Positions 34,560 through 48,360 of a stretch of 64,000 nucleotides of DNA are shown piece after piece. Made by a program: the position numbers and the translations under genes. The DNA comes from Paragonimus westermani. Its lineage: Eukaryota; Platyhelminthes; Trematoda; Plagiorchiida; Troglotrematidae. Below the pieces are notes generated by a model. It did not search any database and was not told the DNA's origin. It worked only from the letters and a program-made list of their open reading frames with translations. The DNA lies in contig QNGE01000276.1 of NCBI GenBank assembly GCA_008508345.1, positions 246,482 through 310,481 on the forward strand, given 5' to 3'. Within the stretch, counting starts at the first letter, position 1. Each line of letters begins with the position of its first letter.

Positions 34560-36330
34560 AACACTGATTGGGTAGCCGTGAACAGCCTGCTGAAACAAGC
34601 AGCCATCGCTTCGGATTTACTAGAGATACAGAGAGCGATTGGTCAACTGCACAACTGAATGCGAGAATGGACTGCCAGGCGAGATCCCGAAGAATGGCGG
34701 ACTGGCGTTGGAACGCGCTTTGCTCCAGCTGGTTCACTATCTGGGAGCACGAGGTGGTGTCACAAGATTTCAAGGATGTCCTTATCGTACTCTTGTTCAA
34801 AGGTAACGGTAACAGGCAGTGTGCCGACAGCTATCGGGACATCGGTTTTCTGAGTTGCGCAGGCAAGGTGCTTGCAGCAATCCATCTGAACTGGCTAAAT
34901 ACGGAAGACTTGAAGACAAATGTTCCTGAGGGGCAGTGTAGATTCCGAGTGAGTCGCAGTAGGATTGACCTGGTGTTAGCTGTTCGACAAAGTCAGGAGG
35001 AATATCGGGAATAAAACTAGTCTTTGCATGCCCTGTTCGTGGAATTCACCAAGGCTTTCGGGTTTCTGAGCCATGAAGCGTTGTGGACGGTGCTTGGTAA
35101 GTTTAGATGTCCAGGTAAATTCGTCAATCTGATTAGATTGTTGCTTGTGGGTATGAGGGCGAAAGTACAATCGTGTGGATCGAATTATTATGATTGTGAC
35201 GCGGTCACTGGCGCGAAGCAAGGTCATCTTCTAACGACAGCCCTGGTTGGTTAATATTTGATTTCCACGCTAACAGTTGCTCTTCAAAACCAGGCGGTGA
35301 ACGGCGTCGAATGTGAACAACGGACAGATTTGAACCTGCTAAATATTCGAAGTTTCGGCACCCCGACCCGGTTACGTACCTCAACGATTCACTTGTCTCT
35401 GTTTGCAGATGACAGCGCACTATTCGTGTACAGTGAAGAAGAACTGCAACGCCTGGAGACGGCTTTCACGTCTGTGGAATCCAAGTTTGGATTATAAATC
35501 AACGTATGTAAGACGCTCTCCTTCTTTCAGCCTTCTTGGAGTGGAGGTGCTATCTGTGTATCTACATCCTAAAGTAGCTTCACTAATGACGTTGTCGGCT
35601 AATACACGAACTTTTGATATTTGGGTAGCAATCTGTCCACTGATCTGTCCGGGGACCGCGAGTTAAGAGCTTGTGCGGCGAAAGCTATTGTTGCTTTCGG
35701 ACTTCTTGAAAGACATATCTGGAAGAATCACAGCCTGAAACCAAGCACTAAGTTGTGTGCCTACCGCTTAATAATGCTGTCTATACTGCTGCACAGCAAG
35801 AACCCGCGGACGCTGTATCAGCGGAACGTGTGCCATCTGCGCCGCTTCCACGTGCAATGTATGAGACTTATCTTGGGTATTCGGTGATCGGACATGGTTC
35901 CGAACAGTGAGATACTGCTGCAAGCGGACATAAAAAGGATGGAAGCCCTGCTGACATTAAAACAGCGTTGCTTGCTACGTCACTCCTACCGGATTGGCGA
36001 TGACCGTATTCCGAAGCAGATGCTTTATGGAAAATGAAATCAGGTAAGCGAAATCCTGATGGTCAAAGGTGGAGATGCCAGGGTTTTGTGCAGGCAAGTC
36101 TTTCACGTTGTAATTTCGACTGTAGATGTTGAGGAGACTTAAATTTGAATCGGACGACCTGGGGGAATACGATCGGGACAGGTGTCCGCACCCTCAGTGA
36201 GCAGTTATTGCGCGGCCGAGAACGAAAGCGCACGGTTCGCAAGGCAACTATTGTTGCCATAGGTCATGGTGATGTGACTTTACGGGGATGTGTTGTGTGG
36301 TAGCGAATGTACGGGCCGTTTGGGATTAGT
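34560..36330 (+). pseudogene. Decayed RTE-X-like non-LTR retrotransposon RT
   Basis: Segments in order on the plus strand, across several frames: ARMDCQ...IWEHEV and SQDFKDVLIVLLFKGNGNRQ (34650-34820); YRDIGFLSCAGKVLAAIHLN (34830-34890); VEFTKAFGFLSHEALW (about 35037-35084, with 'AFDxVSHE' worn); GAKQGHL (about 35210); LFADDSALFVYSEEELQ (about 35399-35447), where FADD is the catalytic motif; GDRELRACAAKAIVAFGLL (35650-35710); HLRRFHVQCMRLILGIR (about 35835-35885); HSYRIGDDRIPKQMLYG (about 35985-36035); and a possible worn zinc-knuckle-like end near 36270-36330. Several frameshifts and stops make it dead. No endonuclease domain was found upstream. Confidence 0.85.
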
Positions 36331-36549
36331 CAGTCACCAACTTACTCGTAGTATGCCACCCGCCAAGAGACGACGGGTACTTTAGCTTCAGGTAGGTCAT
36401 ATCAGTACATCCATTCTATTTCTAATGATAACATCGGTCAAGACCGTGGTCATATAGCAACTAGTCCGCTCCTCTTTTCACACATTTAGGTGTCTGCATT
36501 CTTCCATCCATTCTCTTCCTCAGCTTTGTTGGTTTATTGCCTTCTATAG

Positions 36550-36875
36550 AATGCACTGGCGTGCACTCCTGTACTGAAACGCCTCTTATATTACATTTTA
36601 CATTTCTTCTCAATTTAGATCTTGTCATTACATTCAGTCTCTCTGTTTATTCCTGGAGAGATAACGGTTTTCATTTCGTGCTAGCCAGTCAATTGGATAA
36701 TCAGCATTTGCCGGCTAGACAGAAAAGCCTCACTCGCACAATCACCGGTCTTATTCCTTCGAGTTTATATTGGACGGGTTATGTGTGGCTGGAACCGCAT
36801 GTGGTTCAGCGCAAGCCATTTGTGATGATGGTTATGTACAAGCCTCCTTTGTCTTCGGTCACCGTGACAAGCTAA
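36550..36875 (+). CDS. Candidate terminal exon, possible FnIII-like segment
   Basis: A strong pyrimidine-rich acceptor ends at 36549 (ggtttattgccttctatag), with an alternative at 36618 (ttcttctcaatttag). The open frame runs to TAA at 36873-36875. From about residue 30 it reads protein-like, including TRTITGLIPSSLYWTGYVW and ending KPPLSSVTVTS. The TITGL-P-S-Y-W pattern recalls the F-strand region of fibronectin type III domains, which is inference only. No partner exon is identified. Confidence 0.3.
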
Positions 36876-39800
36876 TCCGTTTCGGATGCTCCAACCATAT
36901 GAAGTTTCACGTCGCTCTCTCGTCCAGGTTGTAGCTCTACATTACACAACTTGAAATATCGTTGACGTTCATCTGTAAACTGTTACATTTCAACTTTGGT
37001 TCATTTCGGCTTATTATTCTTTGTGTTCAAGTTTGACATTAAGACTTGTTATGTCTGTGATGTGTAAATGAGTACTTCGAAGATACTCTAGTGTTACCCC
37101 CATAAAAACTTTGGAACACGTAACACCAACATTGCTGCACTTGTGTTGTGCGTCTGGACGCATTTAACAATCAGATTCCCTCCAACATTTTGACATTTTT
37201 TTCTCAACGTCTGCGATATAGGCAAAAATGGTAACTCCAACAGCCTACGCCCCCAAACCACCGACCTGATAGTGCGTTTTGAATGACTGCTGTGATTACG
37301 GACGACTACAGTGTGAGTAATAGCCACGGAACAGTCATCGGGTAAAATCAAATGAATGCGTTTACAGCGGATGGTTGTTTATAAGGAAAAAAGTAAGACT
37401 GGTTGATGATATTGCCAGAATTTACAAAAAATAGTTCAACAGTTGCACCGTAAGTTTTATCCACGAACTACCGGATTGGGGTGTGTTTGAACTCATTATA
37501 ACCTATAGACTATACACTAATTTAAGAGCGGTTTACGGGAAGAAAAAAGGGGCTCACATTGATAGAGGCTTGAGATCGAATAATATGAAACGTTGTCTTA
37601 CTTTATACATTGACAGATTGGGGGCACAATTTTCTCGGACAAAGAACAGTGGGAAATGTCTTCCGTATTTCGTCGTACAGGCAGAGGCATTGGTCCGCTC
37701 GGAAAGTATAGGATAATTATGAACAACCTGAGTAAATTGACACTTCTCTCTGTGTGTAGTTTTCCAAAGTAAAACTACTACGTTAGAGCCACAATTATTC
37801 CATTTGTCATCATTACGCCTACAACAACAATATACCGCGCACAAAATTCAGATAGCAGCACTGAGGCTTGGTTGGTTTCATCGCAGACTGTCTACATGCT
37901 TCGGGAAAATCTGGCGTACCACAATCCAACTGATTGTTCTTTGTCAAAACCACTGGAATGGTCTTGAACTGTTAGTCCCACAAACATTTTTCATTTTATG
38001 TGCATAGCTAACCAGCAGACCTCAAAGAATTACACAAATTGTACCGGCCTCATCAGCGGACGCACAGACAGCGGACAGACGGGTTTGATCAGACGTTGTG
38101 GCAGTTGCGTTTGCTGTACTCTTCGCAAGATGATTCAGCGCACAGACCCAAATGTCTATTTTTTTACAAGAATAACGGTGATGTCCTATCATTTCCTTAG
38201 GATGCTGGTGGATAAAGTAAAATTCTTGTAGAAAAGTTTCCTTGTTTTAAAATATACTAGTACATGTGCTTTGATGTACACACTTTTTTAAATGATTTTG
38301 TCTGGATTGATGACACCTGGTAGCAATTTTCAGTAAACTAAGCAATTTTCATTATCTAAGTGTGTTATTTCCGGTGGACCTTTGACGTTAATGTTTGTTT
38401 CTGTGGGTGTGTTTCATTTTGTACTCTGCGCACTAGCAGATCAATTTAGTGTATGTCAGGTATAGCTACTTTTATGATTAATTGGTAAGTTGTTCGGTAC
38501 AGTCACGGTCTTTAAATGATCTTCAATGTTTACCTGGTAACAAAAGAAACCGAAGTTATTGATCAAGTAAGCTGTTCTATACTTGTCCAGTGTAAGCAAA
38601 ATCAAGGATTAGTAATTGCAGTTGGTCTATACAATTCGAGTTTACAAACTAACCGTTCGTCAGTAAGCAAAAAACAACGCGCGGCAAGTCACGTGAGTTG
38701 TGTGAGTCTGATTTGCCTGAGGTTTAGTGCTTATGAGGTGATTGATCGAAGTCGATAACAAAGTGGCTGTATCTTATTTCAAAGTTATCGGAAATCCTAA
38801 GGATCACGTGCGGGGAATTGTGGAGACAAGTATAAATCTGGCAATCGGATGCTGTAAGAGGGAGGAAAAATGATCAACACGGCTTGTATACAGAAATGTA
38901 ATCACAAAACCAGATTCCTATTATGACGTCAGTGTGAACTTATGATGAGGCCGAGCGAGAGAAAAGCTAGGATTTGGTGTTGCTACTCTGAAGATGTTTC
39001 CGAAAGTCATATCTGGCTGTGAGGATTGCGATTACTTACGAGTGACATTCAAGGTAGTCAGGTTTGTCATCAAAACGCGTAAATGTGAGTTTGGATACAG
39101 TTAGATGGAAGAAGGTGGGAGTGTTGCAGAATGCATGAGATTGTCCTGCATAAACGCTTAGCATGAACTACGAAAATTGACGGTTGGCAAAGCTCACTTC
39201 ACAGGAACATTATGGAGATACGGGGGAGGATATTCCAGGTTATTATGGCTTGTCAACAACAGAAACATCGCTCCGCATTCTCGATAATTTTCTTTAATTT
39301 CAACTTGGTTTGTCCCTACTACTGAGAACTCAGATTTAATTTAACTAAACATTTACTTCGTGTTTTCTGTGGAGTATATGGCTATCTAAAACTTAATTCA
39401 GTGCGAACATTTATCAGAACTGATCGTTTGATTGCTGTTTGTATGACGTCGCTGACGTAGTCACTTCATAAGGAGGTTCTTTGAGTTTGACCGTCGGTCG
39501 TGGCAAGCTTGTGTATTACTGACGAGACACAGCAGGAACGAAACTCAAGTGTAGTGTCACTTTTGGAAATTGTCTGATTGAATATCTACTAGAAGAATCA
39601 ATATGATAGATGACTACAACTTTGAGTAACCTGTTTGCAAACAAAGGCAACAGCCTCGAATAGGTGTGTGCTTTGGTAGACTGATCGAAAAGAAAGAACT
39701 CTTGTGCATGTGCGAACTGTTTGAGCATTTCACTTATGGCAGCTCTATCATTTTATTCAGTAACCACGATTAACAGTCGCGTGAGCCCAAACGCCGATTC

Positions 39801-42800
39801 TGAGCCCCACTCAATCTGTAAGTAAACCCGTTGTGATCAAAATAAATCATGTATATTCTATGGTCTTGTCCTACTTAATCGTTGAAATTACTTAATTTCC
39901 GGAGACAATATTAGGTTCGTTCCGATTAACTAATTTCCCCCGTAATCAGTTCATTTTAGGAGGACTCAGCAGAGTGGATTTCTGAAGTTCATCTAGATGC
40001 GCAGGAGATCCTCACATTGTAACCATTGATCTGGACGTGGCATTACCGATTTCTGACTTAAGCATTCATTCTGTAATACATTCAGGCATACTGATAAATA
40101 GTTAGATTTGGCTTACTATGCTTGACACCATAGTTCTTGCAAAGGTGTACTAAATTTTTTACGGCTCATTGACAACTTAATTGCGTACATGTGGTATATC
40201 CCCACTGTTACAGACCAGTAACCTACAATGCGGGCTGATTGAACACGTCCTTATTGTACAAAGATCGTTATGGTAAGTTTTACTCTAAGTAACAGAAGAA
40301 TATTAATTGGAAAACAATTCTGTGTAGAAAATTGGGTAGCCGCCTGGGGCGATGAATTTAATTGGACCGATGATAATTAAATCAAGGTTGGATATAGATT
40401 ATTTTAGTGATTGGATAAGACTTGGTTAGGGTCAGCCTATTTTTGTGTAACAACTCAGTGTGGAACAGGAATTTTGCTCGAACGAACCGAGGTAGAGTGT
40501 ATGTATTTTAGATCACTGTGAACAAATCTAAACCGCCTGTGCCTGACAACAGTTCAAGTTCAAACACCATGAGCATGAAAACCGTGTACTAGCGGATTGT
40601 TCTCTTTGTTTATCCGCACATTTTCCCATTAATTACTTGGGCGTTTTGACTGACAACGAATGTAGTACATCTGATATTTCTGCCTTGATAGTCAATCTTA
40701 AAATGTTCACATCATGCATAATTCGGGAGGTAATAGCCAATTCTTATATGTTAAAACTAATCTGTTTTTAACCTGATAATATAATGTACATAACGTTATC
40801 CTGTGATGGGCTGGCAATCCGACGTTACTCATATATCTTTGAATCTCAACCCCAACGGGCTTGCAATAACTGTAAGATTCACACAGCTGACCATTTTATG
40901 TCGTACTGAATATCCGTACTTTTCTTTTCAATACAAACGGATGGTGGACGATGATAGCAACACCGAAGTGTCCTCAACTGAACCAGTTGTGTTGTAGAAA
41001 GACAGTTATTTTCTCCACATTCTAGCTTTGTATCAGCAAGCAAAACGAGACGCACTAGTTGAATCATGACTACAGAAAAATTGGAGCTCATAGGTTGACG
41101 AATGGATCAGATGTAACTAAAAACTACAGATATACGTAGACGACACTAAAATGTACTGATTTCGCACTCTGGTAAATATATCTATTTAGTAACACAAGCA
41201 CATTTAATGTCATCCTGCATATTTGTAAAAAAACTGCAAATAGAATTATTCAGCCAAATAATTCTCTGTGCTACATTATTCGTGCGACAGATCAGTTGTC
41301 AAAATAATCATTGTATACGATGTCACTTTTGGTAGGCTTCATGTCAACGTAAGGTCTATAACATATTTGAATATGACATGCGGATGATTCCCGGTTAAAA
41401 TATTGAATACTTTATTGAGCGCACAATCCATATCAAGCAAAAGCTGTATGTCGGTAGCGTTATGATGACTCATTTGCTTACAGATGAGGGGAAAAGTTTA
41501 GTCTAACCGAATTTGTATCTCATCAACGTTACCAGATTAACCGTTTGGAGAGATTCGGCATTTTTCAGTGACAAGATATGGGACTGTGTATATTTTTGCA
41601 TGTTCGTGTAATCTAACTTCACAACAACGTGATCACACAATGCACGTATTTGATCGAGATCTCGTCTATGTGTAAAAATGTACATTCTTTCCAGCATACT
41701 GCATGCATTTGGAGAAATTAGAAGGTCACAGTGTACGTGTCGATAAGAAAGGTGCAATTTAACACTCGGTAACAGGTGCACTCAATAATGAAAAGAATAT
41801 ATTAGTATAGACGTAACTACATGATCTTGCATCGAATATACACTGTGCATAGTAAGCGCGTCACGTGTGTTTGTGTCCGTCAGTCGTAACGAATACTGGG
41901 ATACGGGTTGACTAATCTTTCCGTAATCATGGCCGGATTTCAATCACATTCAGTTCTAGTGAACAGCTGCATTTTAATTATATAATTCAACAAACTCACC
42001 TCTGATAACTTCCGTGGTTTCGTCAGACAAAGGGAGTTCAAACAGAATGACCTTGTCCTCAGTACGTAAACGAGCAATAGGTCGGTTTTGCACTAATAAG
42101 TAATCCCTTACGAAATTAGTATGGTACGTTTACCAAAACACCTCATGCAAATTCATAGAATGTTTCTCTGCCACTTTCGTTATATATCACAACTTCAACA
42201 AACTGTAGCATAATATCATGCAACGAGCAAGACTTTCCTTTAAGTCTAGCAGATTTCTCGCCTACAAAGCTCTTGTGCTTGTGTAGGACAGTAGTATTCA
42301 CACCGATCACCAGTAGTTTGAGTGCCAGATGCATTCCAACATTGAAAAAGTTGCGAGGATAACCATTTCAACCGGGGTGAAGATATACAGATGTGCATTT
42401 GCTTTTAGTCAGTCACTTGATTAAAAAAGTATTTTCCAACCCTGACTCCAAAAGTCACAACTCAAAGTTTTCATATCTTACGAATAATTGTAGTATACTT
42501 TTGCCTAATCTGGTTTCACCTCACTCAGTTTATTCGAGGTGAATTATCTGTTTTTTTTTTCTATCCTAAAACATCGCCAATTAAAATTGATGACGTCATG
42601 GATGAGCGTACAATGTGACTAAGGGAGATTGGCCTCAAGGTGAGGAGAGTTGATTAGAGCCCAAGGTAATTATTCATGCATCGCAGCAAAACGTGATTAG
42701 AAAATGGTGGCTCAGCATAGATAACAGAACGCATACAGCAATTTTAGAGTAGACTATTAACTCACAGCACAGGAGGTTATAGATTGAGTTTTACTGCGTT

Positions 42801-43644
42801 CTCAATTGCATGGTGTCCCACACATTAAGAGTCCCACAGAGAAAATGGCCACATTTTTACTGTAGTTGAAAAATGTTTCGAGCAAACTGGAACGGAAGCT
42901 GGAGGTCACTTTGGAGACTATTCCGAGCTTAGCCAAGTCTCCATCACCCTTTAACCAATCAAGCTTAAAATTCCTTAATTAATCCGAATGACTCACTAAT
43001 ACTCATAAACCAGAGTGATAATTTGCTCGAAGGTATCACAGAGTGAGCAGTAGAAAAATAAACCTTAGAGCAATTTTTCAAGCAAGTTATCTACTTCGAA
43101 TGGCCACTCGTTGCGCCGTTGCACGCACATGCTGAATAAGCATTAGTTCGGGAGTTTCATTGTCAGGTTTCAAGAGTATGGCGACTAATGCAGCTCAGTC
43201 TAGTAGTTTATCGAATTAATGTCTTGATCATCTAGATCAATCAGAACCGTAGAAATCGGAACTTATAAGCCTTTGAGAATGATTTGCTTTATATTGGCTA
43301 ACTAGTCGCTTCAAGTTTGACAGCTAGACGATTCACAAGCCAGGTGAACTTGGAATACTGTAAATTTAATTCCTTCAGTTCCTAATCAGTAGAAGACAAG
43401 TTTTGACTGTTTCAGAGAAAGTACCTTAAAATCAGCCCCAAAGTACTACAACATCGATATCGCTGACAAGAGGATTGCGGTCCACTCTTATAAAAGTCTA
43501 ACGTGCAGGAATTAACATATTTTCACGAGTATTTCGTGATCTGTGATGTTTCAAATAACACCAGAGAGCTCGGAGTTCAAGTCGGTGATCGTTTTCAACT
43601 GTGTCAAGAAGCATTTATAAATTCAATCCACCAGCTTTTTTCAG
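36876..43644. other. Large unassigned interval
   Basis: About 6.8 kb without a recognisable repeat, retroelement or exon. Short frames such as 40803-40997 look mildly protein-like but lack splice or domain support. A T10 tract lies at 42551-42560. Confidence 0.4.
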
Positions 43645-43927
43645 TGAGTATCACTGGTTTGAAAATGTCTGCCACCAAAAATTCAGTAACGATACGGGAG
43701 CAATGCTGGTTAGGACTGAACTTAGTTGTTTATCGCAGGAATCAGTGAGCCGGTACTTTTGGAAATCGCGGCTAACGCTTTGTGAGAATGGTTCACAGAT
43801 CGCAATTTCATGCGCGATTTACCTGACATTTTCTAACATCTCAGTAACTTCATATTGCACTCAACATTTTCTACATTCCGAGCTCATGCTGTTTATCTTT
43901 GGGTGGAGGAAGGAAATCGCCAGCAAG
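43645..43927 (+). CDS. Candidate internal exon, C-type-lectin-like start
   Basis: A good acceptor (ccagcttttttcag, ending 43644) and donor (AAG|GTAATC at 43928) bound 283 bp of open frame. It reads EYHWFENVCHQKFSNDTGAM, then LVRTELSCLSQES. The order W, Cys, G-A-x-L-V, E-L, L is reminiscent of the first helices of C-type lectin domains, and three N-X-S/T sites plus five cysteines suggest an extracellular protein. The second half does not match a lectin domain in my reading. Family assignment is tentative. Confidence 0.33.
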
Positions 43928-46900
43928 GTAATCACTAGACACACGCAACCACATGCATCATGTCACTATGAATCCACGATCGTCGCTGAGATAGACTGAC
44001 AGTAAATTTGCGTCGTTTTAAAAAGGCAGGAAAGTGGCTTTTGATAAACACAGCCCTTACAAAGCATGGCAACCAACTCTTGCAAACCTCGTGAACGATC
44101 CACAAAGCTTCGACTGAACCAACAGTGTTCTTCGCACTTTGTAGACATTGTACAGTAGATGAGGTTGGCTGTCAGTTTCATATTGATAACGCGATCGCGT
44201 GACGCTCCGTTCTGTCAAACATTGAGACCATTTTGAGGGGAGTTTGGGTTGAAGTTGACGTATTTGTCATTCAGGACGCTGTACCGGACAGATAAATTCA
44301 ATTTGCACTAATCACATTCAACAATATGTCTTTGACTGGAGGTGATAGGACCCGACTTTGAAAATTAATTTTGTTCAAATTATTATTTATGGTTCTTGCG
44401 GCAGCAGTAGTAACGTCCTGAAATTGTTCGTAGAGAGCGATATATAATGAAAAGTGGAGTTTTCCTAAAAGATGTTTCATACCAACAAATAAACGACAGT
44501 ATGACTAGAGCTGAAGTTGGACTTGATAAGCGGCATAATGCAATTGAGGCACATGTATGTAAGCCTGTGTAGCTTAATCAATGCTTCGGAGAAGCGTTAA
44601 ATTTGTTCTCAGTGAGTTTGAAAATGAAAGTGCGTGTGTGAACCACTAGCTTGCTTTTGATATAACAACATATCCAGAGAATTAGACCTCCACCTTGAAG
44701 AAACGGTGACGTTTGCCTTCTACTATGAAAGGGAGCGAATGTCATGTGCTGTTCAAGCGACTTTTCGACATGTCTCTAACTGCAATTTTTCAACAAAGAT
44801 TCACGCCGGCCAGTTTATCTCACTGATCATTTGACTGAGTCCTTGCGTGACAATAAGATAGTCGAATGGCAAAGTCTAACTATTACATTTTAAAACTCTC
44901 GGAATGGCTTTACTGCACCCACCGCGTTTGAACACATTATTTCAAATTTGGTCGAAGTCCACAATGTTCATTCTTGCATAACAAAGCTTCAACCCCTCCA
45001 CCCCGCCCTGCCGTGATGATAAACATCCTACCTCCAAACACGTGAGTTAACACTCACTCACTCAAGATTAAATATTGTTACAAAGCAATAGATGTGCAAG
45101 GTCGCTCCGGTACTTGCTGACATTATGTGACGAGATGAGCATTACAGCAAGATGTAGAAGCAAGTCCGGTCACAGTTTTCGACTTTGCTGAGGTGTGTGT
45201 TAGTTATAAAACTGGCTTGCATAAAATATACTAGCTGATTTTTTCTACGAGTGCAAGCAATATGAAAAGCTTCAACAACAGTGACCAGTTGCCATGATTT
45301 CATATTCAGTTGAACAGGTAGCAGAACAGGCTCTCGGGTCTATGATTAAGGCGTGATTGAAGTGACAGTTTGAATCGAAAGCTAGACCTTCTATTTCCTA
45401 ATGGATATAATTACTCAATGATATAAATGTCTTTTCCATATTGGTAGATATAGCGCACAAGTATTTTAGTTAGTATAATATGAATTCGTTTAGTTATGGA
45501 TGCAGCTGGATAAAAGGCACAAATTAAGTAACCGTAACGCTGGGTTAAACGATCTTCGGTCATTTCTTACTTTCATTTTTATGTAGATCCGGGTAAATTT
45601 GCATATCGCTGAAACTCATGTCTTCTAAATCGTGATTAGCTAACTGATTTGCGTCAAACTAACAGGAATTTCCTGATCAACGAATTTGCATAATCACTTG
45701 TTTGCTTACGGATTACTCCAATTCGGTGTGTGTGTGTGTTAGAAAACATGGGCAACAACGATGGGTCACTGAAGTATTTGTTAATCAGAGATAGGAAAAT
45801 GAAATTGAGATGAACTGGTAAATCTACTAAATTTGCAACACACATGAGTCAGTCATTAGCTCGTGTTAGAATACCACAATAGTACACATACTTTTCATCA
45901 CCCCAATTTATACTGAAACCTACGTTACCATGTGGTAAACAGTTGACTGATAAGTTCGTAATTTATTGTTCAAATTGGTATTTTGATTCGCAAATCTGAA
46001 AACCAATGAGGTAGGGTTTGGTTTATCAAGAAGCACTACATTTTAACTCGAATCTAAGATTATCCTGAAATTCATCATTAGGTGCTGCATGTGGGATATC
46101 CTCATATGAAGTCAAACCAGTTTCATTCAGTAATCGCAGCTCGTCATTTGGTACAATGATTAACAGCTTATAGTCTGAAGCATAACCTAGTAAAAAACCT
46201 TTCAACTCTTGTTTTTTAGAAGGTCCGGATTGTCCTACCTTCTCAAGTGTCTAACACTGCAGCGTAAACAACGAATGATCAAAGCGAAAACAATGGTGTT
46301 GCTTGTTCGCGTGACTAAATTTCAGTCACGCTATCGGTCCGCAGTATGTCTGTTGCTAGTGCCTCTGAGGCTGTAAGCAAGCATGAGAACATAAGAATTG
46401 AGTCAGACTAATGCGAACAGAAGTTAACATAACACATACTGTGTGATAGGCCTATCCAAACAGATGTGTGTTGTTAGGTCGACCAAATGTTCTATCAGCA
46501 ATTCTATGTCACTCGGATTTTCCTAGTTATTTGCAAATCATTTTGGGAAGTTTTCGATCCATGTGCATATAATTAATATATAGGAATCAAAGGCCTGACA
46601 AGATCAGAGCACTGATGAAGAAAAAACACTTTTATCTGATAAGGTCAGCTTTTTTTACAGGGTGTGCTAGATGATCTATTCTAAAACACACACGACAGTT
46701 TCAACAAGTTTTCCGACTAGATCTTTGAAAAATCCGAGTGACTTGAAACAGACGTTTAAGGAATAGATAATCATGAGAAAATTTCAATCGGAAGTAAGCA
46801 GAAAATCAATATTACTCTGAGGTCACTGATTCCGCATTAAATATTACTAAGTAAACAAGCGTTGTGGATTCACTTTCAACCTCTAGAGTAAAAGTCAGTC

Positions 46901-46946
46901 CAAGGTCGTGCACTGATAACATTTGGAAACATAAAAATCCACTCAC
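43928..46946. other. Unassigned non-coding DNA
   Basis: No repeat family or exon recognised. A (GT)7 tract lies at 45726-45739. Confidence 0.4.
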
Positions 46947-47182
46947 GTAGGTCTATCGTTCGAGGATAGTGAATGAATAGTTGTGGTTCCTTAATCGTAG
47001 GTAGTGTCTGTCGGAAGGATTTTGAGAAAGATAAGTTTATAACTTCGAGTAATTGAAGTCGACCCAGCAAAACATCAAGAATCATTTCTAGAGATGAGGG
47101 TACGCTTACTTGTTGTTTGTTGAAGGACCGCTTATCACGGGTGAACACAACTAAAAGAGGAAGTCCACAAATTTCATCCAAG
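46947..47182 (-). CDS. Candidate exon on minus strand, function unknown
   Basis: The minus-strand frame is bounded by an acceptor (gttgacttag before 47182) and a donor GTGAGT (46946-46941), with an internal alternative donor GTAAGC at 47109. The translation includes EICGLPLLVVFTRDKRSF and QTLPTIKEPQLFIHYPRTID, which look protein-like but match no family I know. Confidence 0.25.
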
Positions 47183-48134
47183 CTAAGTCAACAAACTTCG
47201 CAATACGGAAAATCTCTAACCGCTACTTTCTGGGCATTATTATGAGTAGAAATTCCGAATGACTTTCGAGATTTGATGACCCGAATTTGAGAAAGTAGTT
47301 GTGTTGTTCCATGAACAAATGTAGTGTAATTTAAACTGAAATGAGTCTCACGGCTTGTGATCAGATTAGTTGAACGTTTTTCTAATAAGAAACAAGCATA
47401 CCTTCATCCTGATAAGCCCTGACGTATATGGACCGTACTTACATGATCATACCATAGGGGAGATTCGTCTGGACTAGAGGACTTTAGGTGCGTTTATTTT
47501 AACGGGTCGACGTGAATAGTCCGTAGTGAATTCTTATGTAGGCATACTAGTTGTGATTTGTTTGCGGTTTTTACCCCCACATTAACAGGTGGTAGACAAT
47601 ATCAACTGAATTCTCCCGTAAATGTATTTAGTCATCAGTGCGTCACTTTGGCTTTAGGGAGCACATGTGCCAGACTGGCCAGGCTACAGTTAAACATCTC
47701 TGGAGAATAATCGTAGGATGATTAAAAGTGTGCTGAAACTTAGTGTTCTAAATTTGATTTAAATCTGGATATCACACGAGTCTAGCGTGAAACAGACCCT
47801 GCTTTTTCAGACCTCTGCATCGGAGGCACGTTTAATCGCTCTATGGATGTTTTAAAAGGGGACGTATGGTGTATTTACCAGCTGATTCCTCAAGGCCTTC
47901 TTCGAATGTTGAAATAATTTTACTGCAGTTTTTCTCCTGTTTCTTCCAAACGGCTGTAGTGGAATATGACGTGTTGTTATAGTTGCAAAAATCTGAGGCA
48001 TATTAAGTATGTAGGCTTAAAAACTGAGTAAACTAGATTGTATAATATCACACATTTTAGCTAAAAGTTTGAGACCGCACTTCAAGTTGAAATAGCAGAA
48101 CTTAATAACTTTTTGGACGCTGTTTTGATTGCAG
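47183..48134. other. Unassigned DNA
   Basis: No feature recognised. Confidence 0.35.
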
Positions 48135-48360
48135 TTGAGTAGTGGGAATCTGGGTTTGCTACATAAGATACACGTCACTCACAACTGGTCACACCCTCTG
48201 AGGTCCCAGATACCGTTCAACTGATTTTTTTCGAAACGAGGTAGTAGACTGGATTTTGTAGTGCCTGTCTTTTCCGTGGTCTGGGATAGAACACTGGCAC
48301 TGCTTTCTTGAGGTCAACGTGTCAACCTTGACGCCATTTGCTACTCGTTAGGTGCAACCG
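48135..48360 (-). repeat. Degenerate hammerhead SINE copy
   Basis: The minus strand shows, in order, box A (near 48340), the box B region (near 48287-48297), a remnant of the ribozyme zone and the tail down to gagtagtgggaatc (near 48137). The ribozyme boxes are not conserved. Confidence 0.6.
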
